Positions 46,320 to 56,147 of a stretch of DNA of 64,000 nt are shown here, piece by piece. How positions within the stretch are numbered: position 1 is the first letter of the stretch; the number at the start of each line of letters is the position of its first letter. Source of the DNA: Lysobacter antibioticus (GTDB lineage Bacteria; Pseudomonadota; Gammaproteobacteria; Xanthomonadales; Xanthomonadaceae); contig NZ_JMTZ01000014.1 of assembly GCF_000731095.1 (NCBI RefSeq), forward strand, positions 124,001 through 188,000, given 5' to 3'. Under the pieces are notes generated by a model that saw only the letters and a list, made by a program, of their open reading frames with translations, was not told the origin of the DNA and searched no databases. Position numbers and translations under genes: made by a program.

Positions 46320-47627
46320 TCAAGAATCGGGCAACACCATCGACACGCACAAGCCGCCGCCTTCGCGATTGAGCAGGGCGATGCGGCCGCCGTGCGCCTC
46401 GGCGATCTCGCGCGCCAGGGCCAGGCCCAGGCCGGTGCCGTTGCGCTTGGTCGAGTAGAACGGCAACAAGGCGTTGGACAGCACGGCGTCGTTCATGCCG
46501 CTGCCGCGGTCGAGCACGTCGATGCGCCAGGCATCCTGCACACGGCGCAGTTGCAGGCGTACTTCCTCGGGCTTGGAGCCGGATTCGTGGGCGTTCTTGA
46601 GCAGGTTGATCAGGCTCTGTTCGAGTTGCGCGGCGTCGACCCGCGCGATCGCTTCGCCCTGCACGCCGTCGTAGGCGAAATCGACCTGGCTGCGCAGTTG
46701 CTCGACGAAGCGCGACCACTCGATCGGCTGCAGGCGCGGCGAGGGCAGCTTGGCGAAGCGCGCGTAGTCGCGGATGAAGCCTTCGAGATGGCGCGCGCGT
46801 TCTTCGATCGTGGTCAACGCGGTCGGCAGACGCTCGTATTGGCCGCGGCGCAATAGCTCGGCGCCGGAGTGGGCGAGCGAGGCGATCGGCGCCAGCGAGT
46901 TGTTGAGCTCGTGGCTGATCACCCGGATCACCTTCTTCCAGGTCTGCACTTCCTGGCGCCGCAGCTCGGCGGTGAGCTGACGCAGCAGCACGAGTTCGTG
47001 GGCGCGGCCGTTGAGACGGAAGATGCGGCGCGAGAGGTGATAGATCTCTTCGTTCTCGATATCCCCGACCGAGAACATGCCGTCGCCGCCGCGCTCGAAG
47101 GCTTCCTGCATCGGCGTGGGCGCGCGCGACAACAGGTCGGCGAAACTCTGGCCCTCCAGGCGCCGGCCTTCGCCGAGCATTTTGCGCGCGGCGAGATTGC
47201 CGTGGACGATGCGTCGGGTCGGGTCGACCAGCATCATCGCCACCGGGGTGTTCTGGATCATGGTGTCGAGCAGCAGCTCGCGTTGCACCAGGCTCAGGCG
47301 TTGTTCGCGCAAGGCATCGCCGAGGCGATTGTGGCTGGCGACCAGGTCGCCGAGATCGCCCTGGCCGGTCCAGTTGAAGCTGATCGAATAGTCGCCGTCG
47401 CGATAGCTGGCGACCGAGCCGGCGAGGGCGCGGAACAACGAGTTCATCGGCGCGAAGGCACGATGGACGTGATAGATCAGCAGCGGCGCCAGCACCGCCA
47501 CCACGATGGCGAGGGCAAGCCAGCGATTGGCGAGGTAGTCCGACAGCCACAGGGTCAGCGCCGCGCCGCCTGCGAGGTAGGCCAGGGCAATGACGCTGAA
47601 GACCAGACTCAGGGGAGGGCGGCGCAT
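46320..47627 (-). CDS. Sensor histidine kinase, NtrY-like
   Basis: 435 residues. Two N-terminal helices (about 8-29 and 36-53) with almost no periplasmic loop, which suggests sensing in the membrane. A HAMP-like linker and a PAS-like domain (about 115-195) come next. His239 in VISHELNNSLAPIASLAHS is the phospho-acceptor. ATPase motifs: NLLKNAHESG (N-box), DRGSGMND (G1), YSTKRNGTGLGLALAREIAEAHGG (F/G2). It begins 9 bases after the stop of the response regulator gene; the two form an operon. Confidence 0.88.
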   Translation of the reverse strand: MRRPPLSLVFSVIALAYLAGGAALTLWLSDYLANRWLALAIVVAVLAPLLIYHVHRAFAPMNSLFRALAGSVASYRDGDYSISFNWTGQGDLGDLVASHNRLGDALREQRLSLVQRELLLDTMIQNTPVAMMLVDPTRRIVHGNLAARKMLGEGRRLEGQSFADLLSRAPTPMQEAFERGGDGMFSVGDIENEEIYHLSRRIFRLNGRAHELVLLRQLTAELRRQEVQTWKKVIRVISHELNNSLAPIASLAHSGAELLRRGQYERLPTALTTIEERARHLEGFIRDYARFAKLPSPRLQPIEWSRFVEQLRSQVDFAYDGVQGEAIARVDAAQLEQSLINLLKNAHESGSKPEEVRLQLRRVQDAWRIDVLDRGSGMNDAVLSNALLPFYSTKRNGTGLGLALAREIAEAHGGRIALLNREGGGLCVSMVLPDS

Positions 47628-47636
47628 GATCGGACC

Positions 47637-48992
47637 TCAGTCGCGCTTGATGCCGAGCCGTTCGAGGCGGCGGTACAAGGCCTGCCGCGACAGGCCGAGT
47701 TCGCCGGCGGCTTGTGCGAGCACGCCGCCCGCGCGTTCGAGCGCGGCCTCGATGGCGATGCGGTCGGGCTCTTCGCCGCCGTTGGCCGCACTCGGCGGCG
47801 GCGCGACCGGCAGGCCGAGGTCGGCCGCGCCGATGCTGTCGCTGCGCGCGAGCAGGGCGGCGCGCTGCAAGGTGTTGCGCAGTTCGCGTACGTTGCCGGG
47901 CCAGGCATGCGCGTACAACGCGCTCTCGGCCCCTTCGCTAAGGCGCTTGCCTTGGGCGAGCGCGTTGTCGCGCAGGAAATGCCGCGCCAACGGCAGCACG
48001 TCGTCGCGGCGTTCGGCCAGCGGCGGAATATCGATCTGGATGGTGTTGAGGCGGTAGTACAGGTCTTCGCGGAAGCGGCCGTCGCGGATCATCGTCGGCA
48101 GGTCGGCGTTGGTGGCGCTGATCACCCGTACCTTGACCTGGCGCTCGCGGTTCGAGCCGAGCCGTTCGAAGCGCCCGGTTTCGAGCACGCGCAACAACTT
48201 CATTTGCCCCGCCGGCGGCAGGTTGCCGATTTCGTCGAGGAACAAGGTGCCGCCGTCGGCCGCCTCGAATTTGCCTTCGCGCATCTTGTTGGCGCCGGTG
48301 TAGGCGCCGGCATCGGCGCCGAACAGCTCGGCTTCGATCAGTTCGGTCGGCAGCGCGCCGCAGTTCAGAGTCACGAAGGGGCCGGACTTGACCGAGGAAT
48401 TGGCCTGGATGATCTCGGCGATCTTTTCCTTGCCGGCGCCGTTGGGGCCGGTGATGAGCACGGGCACGTCGGCGCGCGCGACCTGGCCGGCGAGCTCGAT
48501 CACCCGCGCCAGTTGTTCGGAACCGAACACCACCCCGCGCAGGTCGTAGCGCGCTTCGAGATCGCGTTGCAGCTTGCGCCGCTGTTCGTGCAGGCGCGAC
48601 ACCTCGCGGGTGCTGGCGCCGAGTTCGAGCAGGTTCTCGACGCTGGCGAGCAGCTTCTGGTCGTCCCATGGCTTGGCCAGGTAATCGGCGGCGCCGGCCT
48701 TGGCCAGGTCGACGGCGATGTCCAGGTGCGTCCACGCGGTCAGCAGGATGATCGGCAGGTCCGGATGGCGCGCGCGGATCGCGCGGAACAGCGCCACGCC
48801 TTCCTCGCCCGAGGTGGTGTCGGCAGTGAAGTTCATGTCCTGCAGGACCAGGCCGATGTCCTCGCGGGTCAGCAGTTCCAGGCCCTCCTCCGGCGACTGA
48901 GCGGTGACCACGCGGATCTCGCGCAGGCCGAACAGCAGGTCGAGCGCGGTGCCGACCGCCGGGTTGTCGTCGATGACCAGGACCGTGCGCAT
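47637..48992 (-). CDS. NtrC-family sigma-54-dependent response regulator
   Basis: 451 residues. Receiver domain 1-120: acidic Asp8/Asp9, phospho-acceptor Asp52 (VLQDMNF), Lys107 (AKPWD). AAA+ domain about 150-375: Walker A GPNGAGKE (182-189), the sigma-54 contact loop GAYTGA (229-234, Tyr for the usual Phe), Walker B GTLFLDE (248-254). C-terminal Fis-type helix-turn-helix: AAGELGLSRQALYRRLERLG. It should activate sigma-54 promoters. One good such promoter lies at the head of the efflux operon 7 kb upstream. Confidence 0.92.
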   Translation of the reverse strand: MRTVLVIDDNPAVGTALDLLFGLREIRVVTAQSPEEGLELLTREDIGLVLQDMNFTADTTSGEEGVALFRAIRARHPDLPIILLTAWTHLDIAVDLAKAGAADYLAKPWDDQKLLASVENLLELGASTREVSRLHEQRRKLQRDLEARYDLRGVVFGSEQLARVIELAGQVARADVPVLITGPNGAGKEKIAEIIQANSSVKSGPFVTLNCGALPTELIEAELFGADAGAYTGANKMREGKFEAADGGTLFLDEIGNLPPAGQMKLLRVLETGRFERLGSNRERQVKVRVISATNADLPTMIRDGRFREDLYYRLNTIQIDIPPLAERRDDVLPLARHFLRDNALAQGKRLSEGAESALYAHAWPGNVRELRNTLQRAALLARSDSIGAADLGLPVAPPPSAANGGEEPDRIAIEAALERAGGVLAQAAGELGLSRQALYRRLERLGIKRD

Positions 48993-49049
48993 CAGGAATC
49001 CGTGTGGTTCGGGAGCGGGCGCCGGATCGCGGCGACTCGTTGTCGACGC

Positions 49050-49055
49050 AGTATA
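49050..49055 (-). promoter_or_regulatory. Possible -10 element for the response regulator/kinase pair
   Basis: TATACT on the minus strand, about 58 bases before the regulator start codon. No good -35 is seen 17 bases upstream. The 271-base spacer between the peptidase and the regulator suggests that the pair can be transcribed separately. Confidence 0.35.
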
Positions 49056-49263
49056 CGGCGCGGGCTCGGCGGTGCAGGTCGGGCCGGCGAGGAACGGCCG
49101 GCGGCGTCGATGTTCGGCATGCGCCGATCGCGACAGCCCTTGGAAACGCCAAGTCCGCGAGCCGCGGATCGCCCCGGCTCCTCTCGCATGGCCGCGAGAG
49201 GAGCGGGGCCGGCCGTCGTCCGTCTGGGACGGGGTTCGCTTGCAGATGTTTACCGCGCGATGC

Positions 49264-51141
49264 TTACTTCGCGACCTTGGCCGGCGCCGCATCGGCCGGC
49301 ACCGAGGCGATCCAGCGATCGATCCGTGTTTCCAGTTCGCGTAACGGCAAGGCGCCGCCGCCGAGGATCTGGTCGTGGAAGGCGCGGACGTCGAAGCGCG
49401 CGCCGAGCTTGGATTCGGCGCGGGCGCGCAACTCGCGGATCTTCAACTGCCCCATCTTGTAGGCCAGGGCCTGGCCCGGCCAGGCGATGTAGCGATCGGC
49501 TTCGGCCTGGATGATCGGGTCTTCCATATCGGAGTGGTCGCGCATCCATTGCACCATCTGCTCGCGGCTCCAGCGCTGGTGATGCACACCGGTATCGAGC
49601 ACGAGACGGTTGGCGCGGATCAGTTCCTGCGAGAGGCGGCCGAAGTCGCTGTACGGATCCTGGTAGAGGCCGACTTCCTTGCCGAGATCCTCCGAGTACA
49701 GCCCCCAGCCCTCGATGTAGGCGAGCTGGCCGGTCAGGGTGCGGAACTTCGGCAAGGCCGGCAGGCCACGCGCGACCGACAATTGCAGGTGATGACCGGG
49801 CACGCCTTCGTGGTAGGCGATGGCCTCGACCGTGGTCAGCAGGCGCTTGTCGGGCTCGCCGGTGTTGACCGTGATCAGACCGGGGCGCTTGCCGTCCGGC
49901 GTGCCGGGCATGTACTGCGCCGACGAGGCTTCTTTTTCGCGCCAGGTTTCCACCGCCTGCACCTGCACCGCGGTGGTCGGCAAGGTGCCGAACAGGTCGG
50001 GCAAGCGCTTTTCCATGGTCGCGATGTACTGGCGATACAACTCGAGAATCTGTTCGCGCGATTGGGCGTGGCGGGCAGGATCGGCCGCTATCGCCTTGCG
50101 CGCGGTCTTCAGATCGGCATAGCCCAGGCGCCGGGCGATCTCGGTTTGGGCGCGTTCGATGCGTTCGACTTCGCTCAGGCCGAGGCGATGGATCTGCTCG
50201 GGCGTCATCGACGAGGAGGTGAACTGTTCGATCGCATAGCGGTACAGGCCATCGCCGTTCGGCACCGACCAGATGCCGTATTGCTCGCGGCCTTGCGGCG
50301 CGTATTCCTTGGCGACGAACTCGGCGAGGCGGCGATAGGCCGGTCGTATTTGCTGGTCGACGACTTCGAGGATCTGCTTGCGCAGGCGCTCGCGTTCTGC
50401 CGCCGGCACGCTGTCGGGAAACTTCTTCAGCGACGCGGCGAATACGCTGTCCTCGCCGGCGACGTCGGCGATGCCGTTGCATTGCGCGGCGACCTTGTCG
50501 AGCAGGTAGCGCGGCTGCATCAGGCCGTCCTTGGCGCCCTGGCGGGCGACCTCGGTGACCTGGTCGAGGATGCGCGGAATCCCGCGCAGACGGACGAGGT
50601 AGTCGTCGTACTGCTGGGTGTCGTTGAACGGGAACGCCTTGACCATGATGGTCAGGAACAGATGGGTGCCGTTGAACTGGTCCAGCGGCATCTGGTTGGT
50701 CTTGAGCTCGTAGCCCTGGATGTCGTTTTCGAGCCAGCGCACCAGCAGACGGTGATTGAGCAGATCGCTGTCGGCGAAGCCGGTGCTGTCGACCGCCTGG
50801 AGGCGGGCGAGCAAGCGGCGGGTCGCTTCGTTGTGGCGCTTGGCGCCGGCGAGGGAGAAATCGCTCCAGGCCGCGTTGTAGCGATAGTCGCCGAAGAAAC
50901 TGGCCTGCTCCGGCAACTCGCGCATCAGGCCTTCCCAGTGCTCGTCGACCAGGGCGTTGAACTGGCGCGTGCGTGCGGCGACGTCGTTGGCCGCGGCCGG
51001 CGCGACGGTCGCGGCCCGGGCGGTCGCGGTGTTGCCGGCGGCATGAGCGGCGGGCAGGCAGATCGCGCCGACGAGCGCGGCCGACAGCGCGGCGATACGG
51101 AACGCGGAGCGCGAGCGGCGATAGGGGTACGCAAGAGTCAT
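49264..51141 (-). CDS. DUF885 family secreted metallopeptidase-like protein
   Basis: 625 residues. Signal peptide 1-34 (FRIAALSAALVGAICLPAAHA). The DUF885 domain covers the rest; AIAYHEGVPGHHLQ near residue 436 contains the H-E-x3-G-H-H zinc-site pattern and YIEGWGLYSEDLGKEVG the downstream Glu motif. Members are periplasmic or lipoprotein peptidases of poorly known specificity. It lies between two efflux permeases and the two-component genes on the same strand, which hints at a peptide-related function of the module. Confidence 0.87.
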   Translation of the reverse strand: MTLAYPYRRSRSAFRIAALSAALVGAICLPAAHAAGNTATARAATVAPAAANDVAARTRQFNALVDEHWEGLMRELPEQASFFGDYRYNAAWSDFSLAGAKRHNEATRRLLARLQAVDSTGFADSDLLNHRLLVRWLENDIQGYELKTNQMPLDQFNGTHLFLTIMVKAFPFNDTQQYDDYLVRLRGIPRILDQVTEVARQGAKDGLMQPRYLLDKVAAQCNGIADVAGEDSVFAASLKKFPDSVPAAERERLRKQILEVVDQQIRPAYRRLAEFVAKEYAPQGREQYGIWSVPNGDGLYRYAIEQFTSSSMTPEQIHRLGLSEVERIERAQTEIARRLGYADLKTARKAIAADPARHAQSREQILELYRQYIATMEKRLPDLFGTLPTTAVQVQAVETWREKEASSAQYMPGTPDGKRPGLITVNTGEPDKRLLTTVEAIAYHEGVPGHHLQLSVARGLPALPKFRTLTGQLAYIEGWGLYSEDLGKEVGLYQDPYSDFGRLSQELIRANRLVLDTGVHHQRWSREQMVQWMRDHSDMEDPIIQAEADRYIAWPGQALAYKMGQLKIRELRARAESKLGARFDVRAFHDQILGGGALPLRELETRIDRWIASVPADAAPAKVAK

Positions 51142-51290
51142 GGTGGGCTCCGTGGTGGCGAATGACGTTGGGGCGGGAAGCGAAGTCCCGGTCCCGTCCG
51201 GTGCCCGGACGGGGTTGATATCTACAGATACGGCCAAGGGCGGATCGGTGGCACGGCCGAGCGATTTTATTTTCCTGGCGGTGCGAGCGA

Positions 51291-52517
51291 TCAGGCCGAT
51301 CGCGTCGCCAGCGCCGGCGGCACCATCGCCGCGCGCCGGGCCGGGCCGTACACCGCGAGTTGCCCGAGCAGCCACAGGCACAGCGCGCCTAGCGGCAGAT
51401 AAAACCCGGGCAGGCGCGGCAGTTCGTAATAGCGCATCAGGGCCAGGTTGATCGCGAACGCCAGCGCCATGCCCAGGCCGATGCCGATGCTGGTCAGCAG
51501 GAAGTTCTCGGTCTGGAAATAGCGCAGGATCTGGCCGCGGGTGGCGCCGAGCGCGCGGCGCACGCCGATCTGCTTGGTCCGTTGCTGCACCCAGAAGCTG
51601 GCCAGGCCGACGATGCCTAGCGCGGTCACGATCAGCAGGGCGATGCAGACCGAAGCGAGCAGCCAGACCATCGAGCGGTCGGTCTGATGGAACTTGTCGC
51701 TCATGTTCTCCAGGGTGTCGTTGTCGATGTCGAGGATGCGCACCGGGCCGTTCTTGCTCAGCGCTTCGGCGGCGCTCTTGAGCACTTCCTGGCGCCGCGA
51801 CGGATCGGTACGGATCAGGTAGATGCCGCTGTTGTAGTCCACCTGGATCGGGAAGATCACCGAGTAGTCGGCGCTGGCCGGGCCGAAATGCTCGGTCGGG
51901 CGCAGCAGGTGTTCGACCACGCCGACCACGTGGGTCGGCGAGTCGCCCCAACCGTAGAACACCTTGCCGATCGGGTCCTGGCCGGGGAACAGCGCGTCGG
52001 CCAGCGAGCGGGTGACGATCGCCGAAGCGATCGGATAGTCCGAACCCGGCTCGCGGATCTTGCGGTAACTGAGCACTTCGTCGGCGTTGAAATCGCGGCC
52101 GGCGACCAGTTTGAGCCCCATGGTCTTGAGAAACTGCTCGTCGCCGAGATAGGTCGTGGCGTTGGCCGTCGGCACCGGTTGCCCGCGCTTGAGCTCCAGC
52201 CCGGTGTTCCACGACGAACTGCCGTAGCGTACCTGGTTGGTCACGGTCGCTGCCTTGACCCCTGGCAGCGAGCGCAGCACGGCCAGGTCCGACTGGGTCA
52301 ACGAATCGGCGCCGTTTTTCTCGTTGATGCCGCTGATCGAGAACCGGATCAGTTCGTTCTCGACCATGCCACTGGGGCGCTGCATGCGGGCGATGCGGTT
52401 TTCGATCAGGAACACCGCATTGCAGATGATCGCGCAGGTCAAGGCGACTTCGAACACGATCAGCGCGGCGGCGGTCTTGTGCCGGCGCAGGGTGGACAGG
52501 ATGGGGCGGATATCCAT
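51291..52517 (-). CDS. ABC transporter permease, MacB/FtsX type (second)
   Basis: 408 residues. An N-terminal helix (TAAALIVFEVALTCAIICNAVFLI, about 15-38), a periplasmic MacB-PCD-like domain (about 45-275) and three C-terminal helices with the FtsX signature TKQIGVRRALGATRGQILRYF. It follows the other permease by 23 bases; the two probably form a heterodimer with the ATPase at 53880. Confidence 0.88.
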   Translation of the reverse strand: MDIRPILSTLRRHKTAAALIVFEVALTCAIICNAVFLIENRIARMQRPSGMVENELIRFSISGINEKNGADSLTQSDLAVLRSLPGVKAATVTNQVRYGSSSWNTGLELKRGQPVPTANATTYLGDEQFLKTMGLKLVAGRDFNADEVLSYRKIREPGSDYPIASAIVTRSLADALFPGQDPIGKVFYGWGDSPTHVVGVVEHLLRPTEHFGPASADYSVIFPIQVDYNSGIYLIRTDPSRRQEVLKSAAEALSKNGPVRILDIDNDTLENMSDKFHQTDRSMVWLLASVCIALLIVTALGIVGLASFWVQQRTKQIGVRRALGATRGQILRYFQTENFLLTSIGIGLGMALAFAINLALMRYYELPRLPGFYLPLGALCLWLLGQLAVYGPARRAAMVPPALATRSA

Positions 52518-52540
52518 GGCGAGCCTCGACGGAAGATGGA

Positions 52541-53869
52541 TCACTGACTCTTGAGCTGGATGGCCGGCGTCACCTGGCAGGCGCGCCAGGCCGGCAACAA
52601 CCCGGCGAGCACGCTGGCGACGACGGCCAAAAGGAAGGTGACGAGCAACATGGTCGGGTCGAGGCGGGCGAGGGCGGCATAGCTGACCGGCTGCTGGCGC
52701 ACCGCCCACAGGCCCAGTTGCGCCAAGAGCAGGCCGAGCAGGCCGCCGGCCAGGCCGACGGTGCCGGCTTCGACCAGGCATTGGGCGAAGATCGCCGTGC
52801 GGGTCGCGCCAAGCGCGCGGCGTACGCCGATCTCGCTGGAGCGGCGCAAGAACTTGGCCAGCAGCAGGCCGACCGTGTTGAGCAGGCAGACCAGCAGGAA
52901 GCCGAAGGCGAGCCAGGTCTGCAGGCGCACGTCGGCGGGCACGACGCGTTTGAAATCCAGCCACTGCATCAGGTCGTCGAGCTTCGGCGCGGTCGGGCGC
53001 TCGAAGCGCCCGGCGCTGCGTTGCTGGGCGACGTAATTCTGCAGGTACTGGCGATAGGCGGCGGCTTTTTCCGGCGTGGCCAATTCGACCCAGTACTGCA
53101 CCCAGGCGCACTTGGCGTTGATGCTGCGGTTGCCTTCCTCGTCGACGTTGTTGTCGCCCCAGCAATCGATGTTGCCTTGCGAGCTCATGCGCAGGTCGCG
53201 GCTGGTGGAGAACGGCAGGAACAACGCCTCGGGTTCGCCGAAGCCTCCCGGGCCGGACAGCTCGTAGAAGGTCGGCTGCGGATGCCAGTCGCCGATCACG
53301 CCGACGATGCGGAATTCGCTCTTGTCGATCCACAGCGATTTGCCGACGCTGTTGCCGCCGCCGAACAGTTTCTCGTTGAGGGTATTGCTGATCACGGCGA
53401 CGCGGGCGCGGCGCGCATCGTCTTCGCCCGGCCACGGGCCGCCGTACTGGAACGGCACGCCGAACATGGCGAAGAAGTCGGCCGAGGTGTAGCGCGAGAT
53501 CTGGCGGAACGGCGGCAGGCCGTCGCGGCGCGGCTCGATGGCGACGTCGCCTCCGCTCATCAGCGCCTGGCGGTCGCCGCGCTTCTCGCGCAGCAGCGCC
53601 TCGGCATCGAAGCGGGTCATGTCCTCGTGCGGCTCGTCGCCGGGCGTGTAGCCGGCCATCGGGCGCGGATCCATGCGCGGATGGAACAGGTGCTCGCTCC
53701 TGCCCGGCAGCGGATCGCCGGACAGCACGTAGAACACGGTCAGGGTGGTCATCGCCGCGCCGATGCCGAGCGCGATGGCGACCACCATCAGCGCGGTCAG
53801 CACCTTGTTGCGCTTGAAGCTGCGCAGGGCGAGCTGGACGTAGTAGCCGAACTGGCTGTTTCCGGTCAT
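52541..53869 (-). CDS. ABC transporter permease, MacB/FtsX type (first)
   Basis: 442 residues. N-terminal helix VLTALMVVAIALGIGAAMTTLTVFYVL, a large periplasmic domain with several Cys, and the C-terminal FtsX core SSEIGVRRALGATRTAIFAQCLVEAG. Start ATG at 53869, ten bases after the ATPase stop; an in-frame ATG at 53902 would overlap the ATPase end. Confidence 0.88.
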   Translation of the reverse strand: MTGNSQFGYYVQLALRSFKRNKVLTALMVVAIALGIGAAMTTLTVFYVLSGDPLPGRSEHLFHPRMDPRPMAGYTPGDEPHEDMTRFDAEALLREKRGDRQALMSGGDVAIEPRRDGLPPFRQISRYTSADFFAMFGVPFQYGGPWPGEDDARRARVAVISNTLNEKLFGGGNSVGKSLWIDKSEFRIVGVIGDWHPQPTFYELSGPGGFGEPEALFLPFSTSRDLRMSSQGNIDCWGDNNVDEEGNRSINAKCAWVQYWVELATPEKAAAYRQYLQNYVAQQRSAGRFERPTAPKLDDLMQWLDFKRVVPADVRLQTWLAFGFLLVCLLNTVGLLLAKFLRRSSEIGVRRALGATRTAIFAQCLVEAGTVGLAGGLLGLLLAQLGLWAVRQQPVSYAALARLDPTMLLVTFLLAVVASVLAGLLPAWRACQVTPAIQLKSQ

Positions 53870-53879
53870 GGCGACGGTC

Positions 53880-54614
53880 TCAGGCGAGGGTGGCGTCGGC
53901 ATCGACGGAGGCCGTCGGCATCGGGGCGCGGATCAGGCTCGGCTCGGCCTTGAGGTCGGTGGCCATGCCGTCGACGATGTGGACGTTGCGCTGGGCGCGT
54001 GCGGCGAGTTCGGGGTCGTGGGTCACCATGATGATGGTCGTGCCCTGGGCGTTGATCTCTTCCAGCAACTCCATCACCCCGCGCGCCATCTGCGAATCGA
54101 GGTTGCCGGTGGGTTCGTCGGCGAGCAGCAGGCGCGGCGTGCCGGCGAGCGCGCGGGCGATCGCCGCGCGCTGTTGCTGGCCGCCGGACAGTTCGGCCGG
54201 GTAGTGCTTCATGCGCGAGCCCAGGCCGACCTGGGTCAGGGCCTGCTCGATGCGCTGGCGGCGCTCGGCGGCCGGCATCCGCCGATAGCGCAGCGGCACG
54301 TCGCAGTTGTCGAACAGGTTGAGGTCGGGAATCAGGTTGAAGCTCTGGAAGATGAAGCCGATCTTCTGGTTGCGCAGGCGCGAACGCGCATCGTCGGACA
54401 GGCCGCGCACGTCCTCGCCGTCGAGCCGGTACTCGCCGCCGCTGAAGGTCTCCAGCAGGCCGGCGATGTTGAGGAAGGTGGTCTTGCCCGAGCCCGAGGG
54501 GCCGGTCACCGCGACGAATTCGCCGTCCCGTACGTGCAGGTCCAGCGAGCGCAGGGCGTGGGTTTCGACGAGTTCGGTGCGGTAGACCTTGGTGACCTGG
54601 CGCATGTCGAGCAT
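53880..54614 (-). CDS. ABC transporter ATP-binding protein, MacB/LolD type
   Basis: 244 residues. Walker A GPSGSGKT, Q-loop FIFQSFNLIPDLN, signature LSGGQQQRAAIARA, Walker B LLLADEP, H-loop VTHDPE. It energises the two FtsX-type permeases downstream. Start at 54614, with AAGG 8 bases upstream. Confidence 0.92.
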   Translation of the reverse strand: MLDMRQVTKVYRTELVETHALRSLDLHVRDGEFVAVTGPSGSGKTTFLNIAGLLETFSGGEYRLDGEDVRGLSDDARSRLRNQKIGFIFQSFNLIPDLNLFDNCDVPLRYRRMPAAERRQRIEQALTQVGLGSRMKHYPAELSGGQQQRAAIARALAGTPRLLLADEPTGNLDSQMARGVMELLEEINAQGTTIIMVTHDPELAARAQRNVHIVDGMATDLKAEPSLIRAPMPTASVDADATLA

Positions 54615-54639
54615 GACGTGTTTCCTTTGGCGGTGGGCT

Positions 54640-54867
54640 TCAGCGGATCGCGAACATCGGCAGCGCGCACGCGGCCAGGTAACGATGGATGCGGATCGGG
54701 CGGCGCGGTGCGGCTTGGTTGGCGCTGCGCGCGTCGCCGGCATCGCGGGCCTGATCGAAATCGATCAGCTGATGCAGGCGCAGCGGCACGGCGTCGGTCA
54801 GCTCTTGCGAGCTCCACTGCGGGGCGAACGGGAAGTCGGTGGCGTGGTGTTGGGTTTGCATGATCAT
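54640..54867 (-). CDS. 75-residue small protein coupled to the adaptor gene
   Basis: 75 residues, family not recognised. [20 protein letters not shown], then a helix (LTDAVPLRLHQLIDFDQARD), a polar spacer and a basic C-terminus (RRPIRIHRYLAACALPMFAIR). Its ATG overlaps the stop of the adaptor gene by 4 bases (ATGA) with GGAG just before it, and its stop lies 25 bases before the ATPase start. It is therefore embedded in the operon and very probably translated. No signal peptide. It could be a regulatory partner or an exported peptide precursor; neither is proven. Confidence 0.6.
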   Translation of the reverse strand: MIMQTQHHATDFPFAPQWSSQELTDAVPLRLHQLIDFDQARDAGDARSANQAAPRRPIRIHRYLAACALPMFAIR

Positions 54868-56147
54868 TCTCCACTGATGCGGACGGTTTCGGCGTTTTCG
54901 AACTGGTCGCTGCCGGAGACGACGACACGCTCGCCCGGTTGCAGACCTTCGAGGATTTCCACGGCGTTGAGGCTGCTTACGCCGGTACGGATGCTGCGGC
55001 GGGTGGCGACGCCGTTGGCGACGACATAGGCGCTGTTGCCGCCGGCCTGCTCCAGGAACGGGCCGCGCTCGACCATCAGCGCGTTGCGGCGGGTGTCCAG
55101 GACGATGCGCGCGCTCAGGCGCTGGCTCTGGCGCAGGCCCGGCGGCTGCTTGCCGGTGAAACGCAGGCGGCTGACGACTTCGCCGTTGACGACTTCGGGC
55201 GAAACCGCGGAGATCTGCGCCGCGAACGGTTGGCCGTTGCCGCTGGTGACCTGCGCCGGAATGCCGATCGCCAGGTCGCGGGCGAAACTTTCCGGCACCT
55301 TGATCTCGACTTCGAACACGCTCAGGTCGACCACGCTCAACACCGGATCGTTGATCGCGACGTTGGCGCGCTGGGCGACCTGGACCTGGCCGACCTGACC
55401 GTCGAACGGCGCGCGCAGGGTCAGCGCTTCGACCTGGCGTTGCGCCTCGACCGCGATCGCGCGTTGGCGATCGGCGAGCAAGCGCTTGTTGCGGGTGTCC
55501 AGCGCGGCGCTGCGGCCCTGCCGGCCGAGGTCGCCCTGGGCGTGGCTCAGGCCGATGTCGGACTTTTTCAGGTCGTCCTGGGCCTTGGCGACGTCGACCT
55601 TGGCCACCGCGCCGCCTTCGAAGGCGCGCTGATAGCGTTCCAGATCGCGCAGGGCGGCGACGCGGGCAATCTGCGCTTGGTCGAGTTCCTTGCGTGCGGT
55701 CGAACGCGCCAGTTCGGCGTCGAGCTCGGCGCGGCTGGCCTCGGCTTCCAGGCTGGCCAGGGTGGCCTGTTCCTGGGCGAGCTTGCTGCGCAGTTCCGGA
55801 CTGTCGATCTCGGCCAGCACCTGGCCTTTGCGGACCACGTCGCCGGCGACCACCTTCAGGTCGACCGAACCGCCGGCGATCGCATACAGGATCGGGCTGT
55901 TGGCGGCGATCACCCGGCCGTCGGCGGCGATGTCGCGGACCAGTTCGCCGCGCTTGACCTCGGCGATGCGCAAACGCTCGGCGTCGACCGAACGGCCACC
56001 CGCGCTCCAGCCCGACAGCAGCCACGCGCCCGCGCCCAGAGCGAGCACGCCGGCGCCGGCGCCGAGCAGCCAGCGGCGACGGTGCCGCCCCTGCACGGTG
56101 GCGGTGGCGACTCGGTGGTCCTGCGCAGAAGTGTCGCGGATGCTCAT
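54864..56147 (-). CDS. Periplasmic adaptor of an efflux ABC system, HlyD/MacA-like
   Basis: 427 residues. N-terminal anchor helix ([21 protein letters not shown]), then the adaptor fold: a barrel/lipoyl half ([37 protein letters not shown]), a coiled-coil hairpin of about 110 residues (Ala/Glu/Leu-rich), the second lipoyl half ([19 protein letters not shown]) and membrane-proximal strands. Start ATG at 56147: the ATG at 56180 lies between the -12 element and the start site of the sigma-54 promoter, so it could not be on the transcript. First gene of the operon. Confidence 0.87.
   Translation of the reverse strand: MSIRDTSAQDHRVATATVQGRHRRRWLLGAGAGVLALGAGAWLLSGWSAGGRSVDAERLRIAEVKRGELVRDIAADGRVIAANSPILYAIAGGSVDLKVVAGDVVRKGQVLAEIDSPELRSKLAQEQATLASLEAEASRAELDAELARSTARKELDQAQIARVAALRDLERYQRAFEGGAVAKVDVAKAQDDLKKSDIGLSHAQGDLGRQGRSAALDTRNKRLLADRQRAIAVEAQRQVEALTLRAPFDGQVGQVQVAQRANVAINDPVLSVVDLSVFEVEIKVPESFARDLAIGIPAQVTSGNGQPFAAQISAVSPEVVNGEVVSRLRFTGKQPPGLRQSQRLSARIVLDTRRNALMVERGPFLEQAGGNSAYVVANGVATRRSIRTGVSSLNAVEILEGLQPGERVVVSGSDQFENAETVRISGE

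Noticed and set aside
46869-49514. An 881-codon plus-strand frame over the kinase and response regulator.
   Set aside because: Opposite to two genes with complete catalytic motifs; the translation has no domain.
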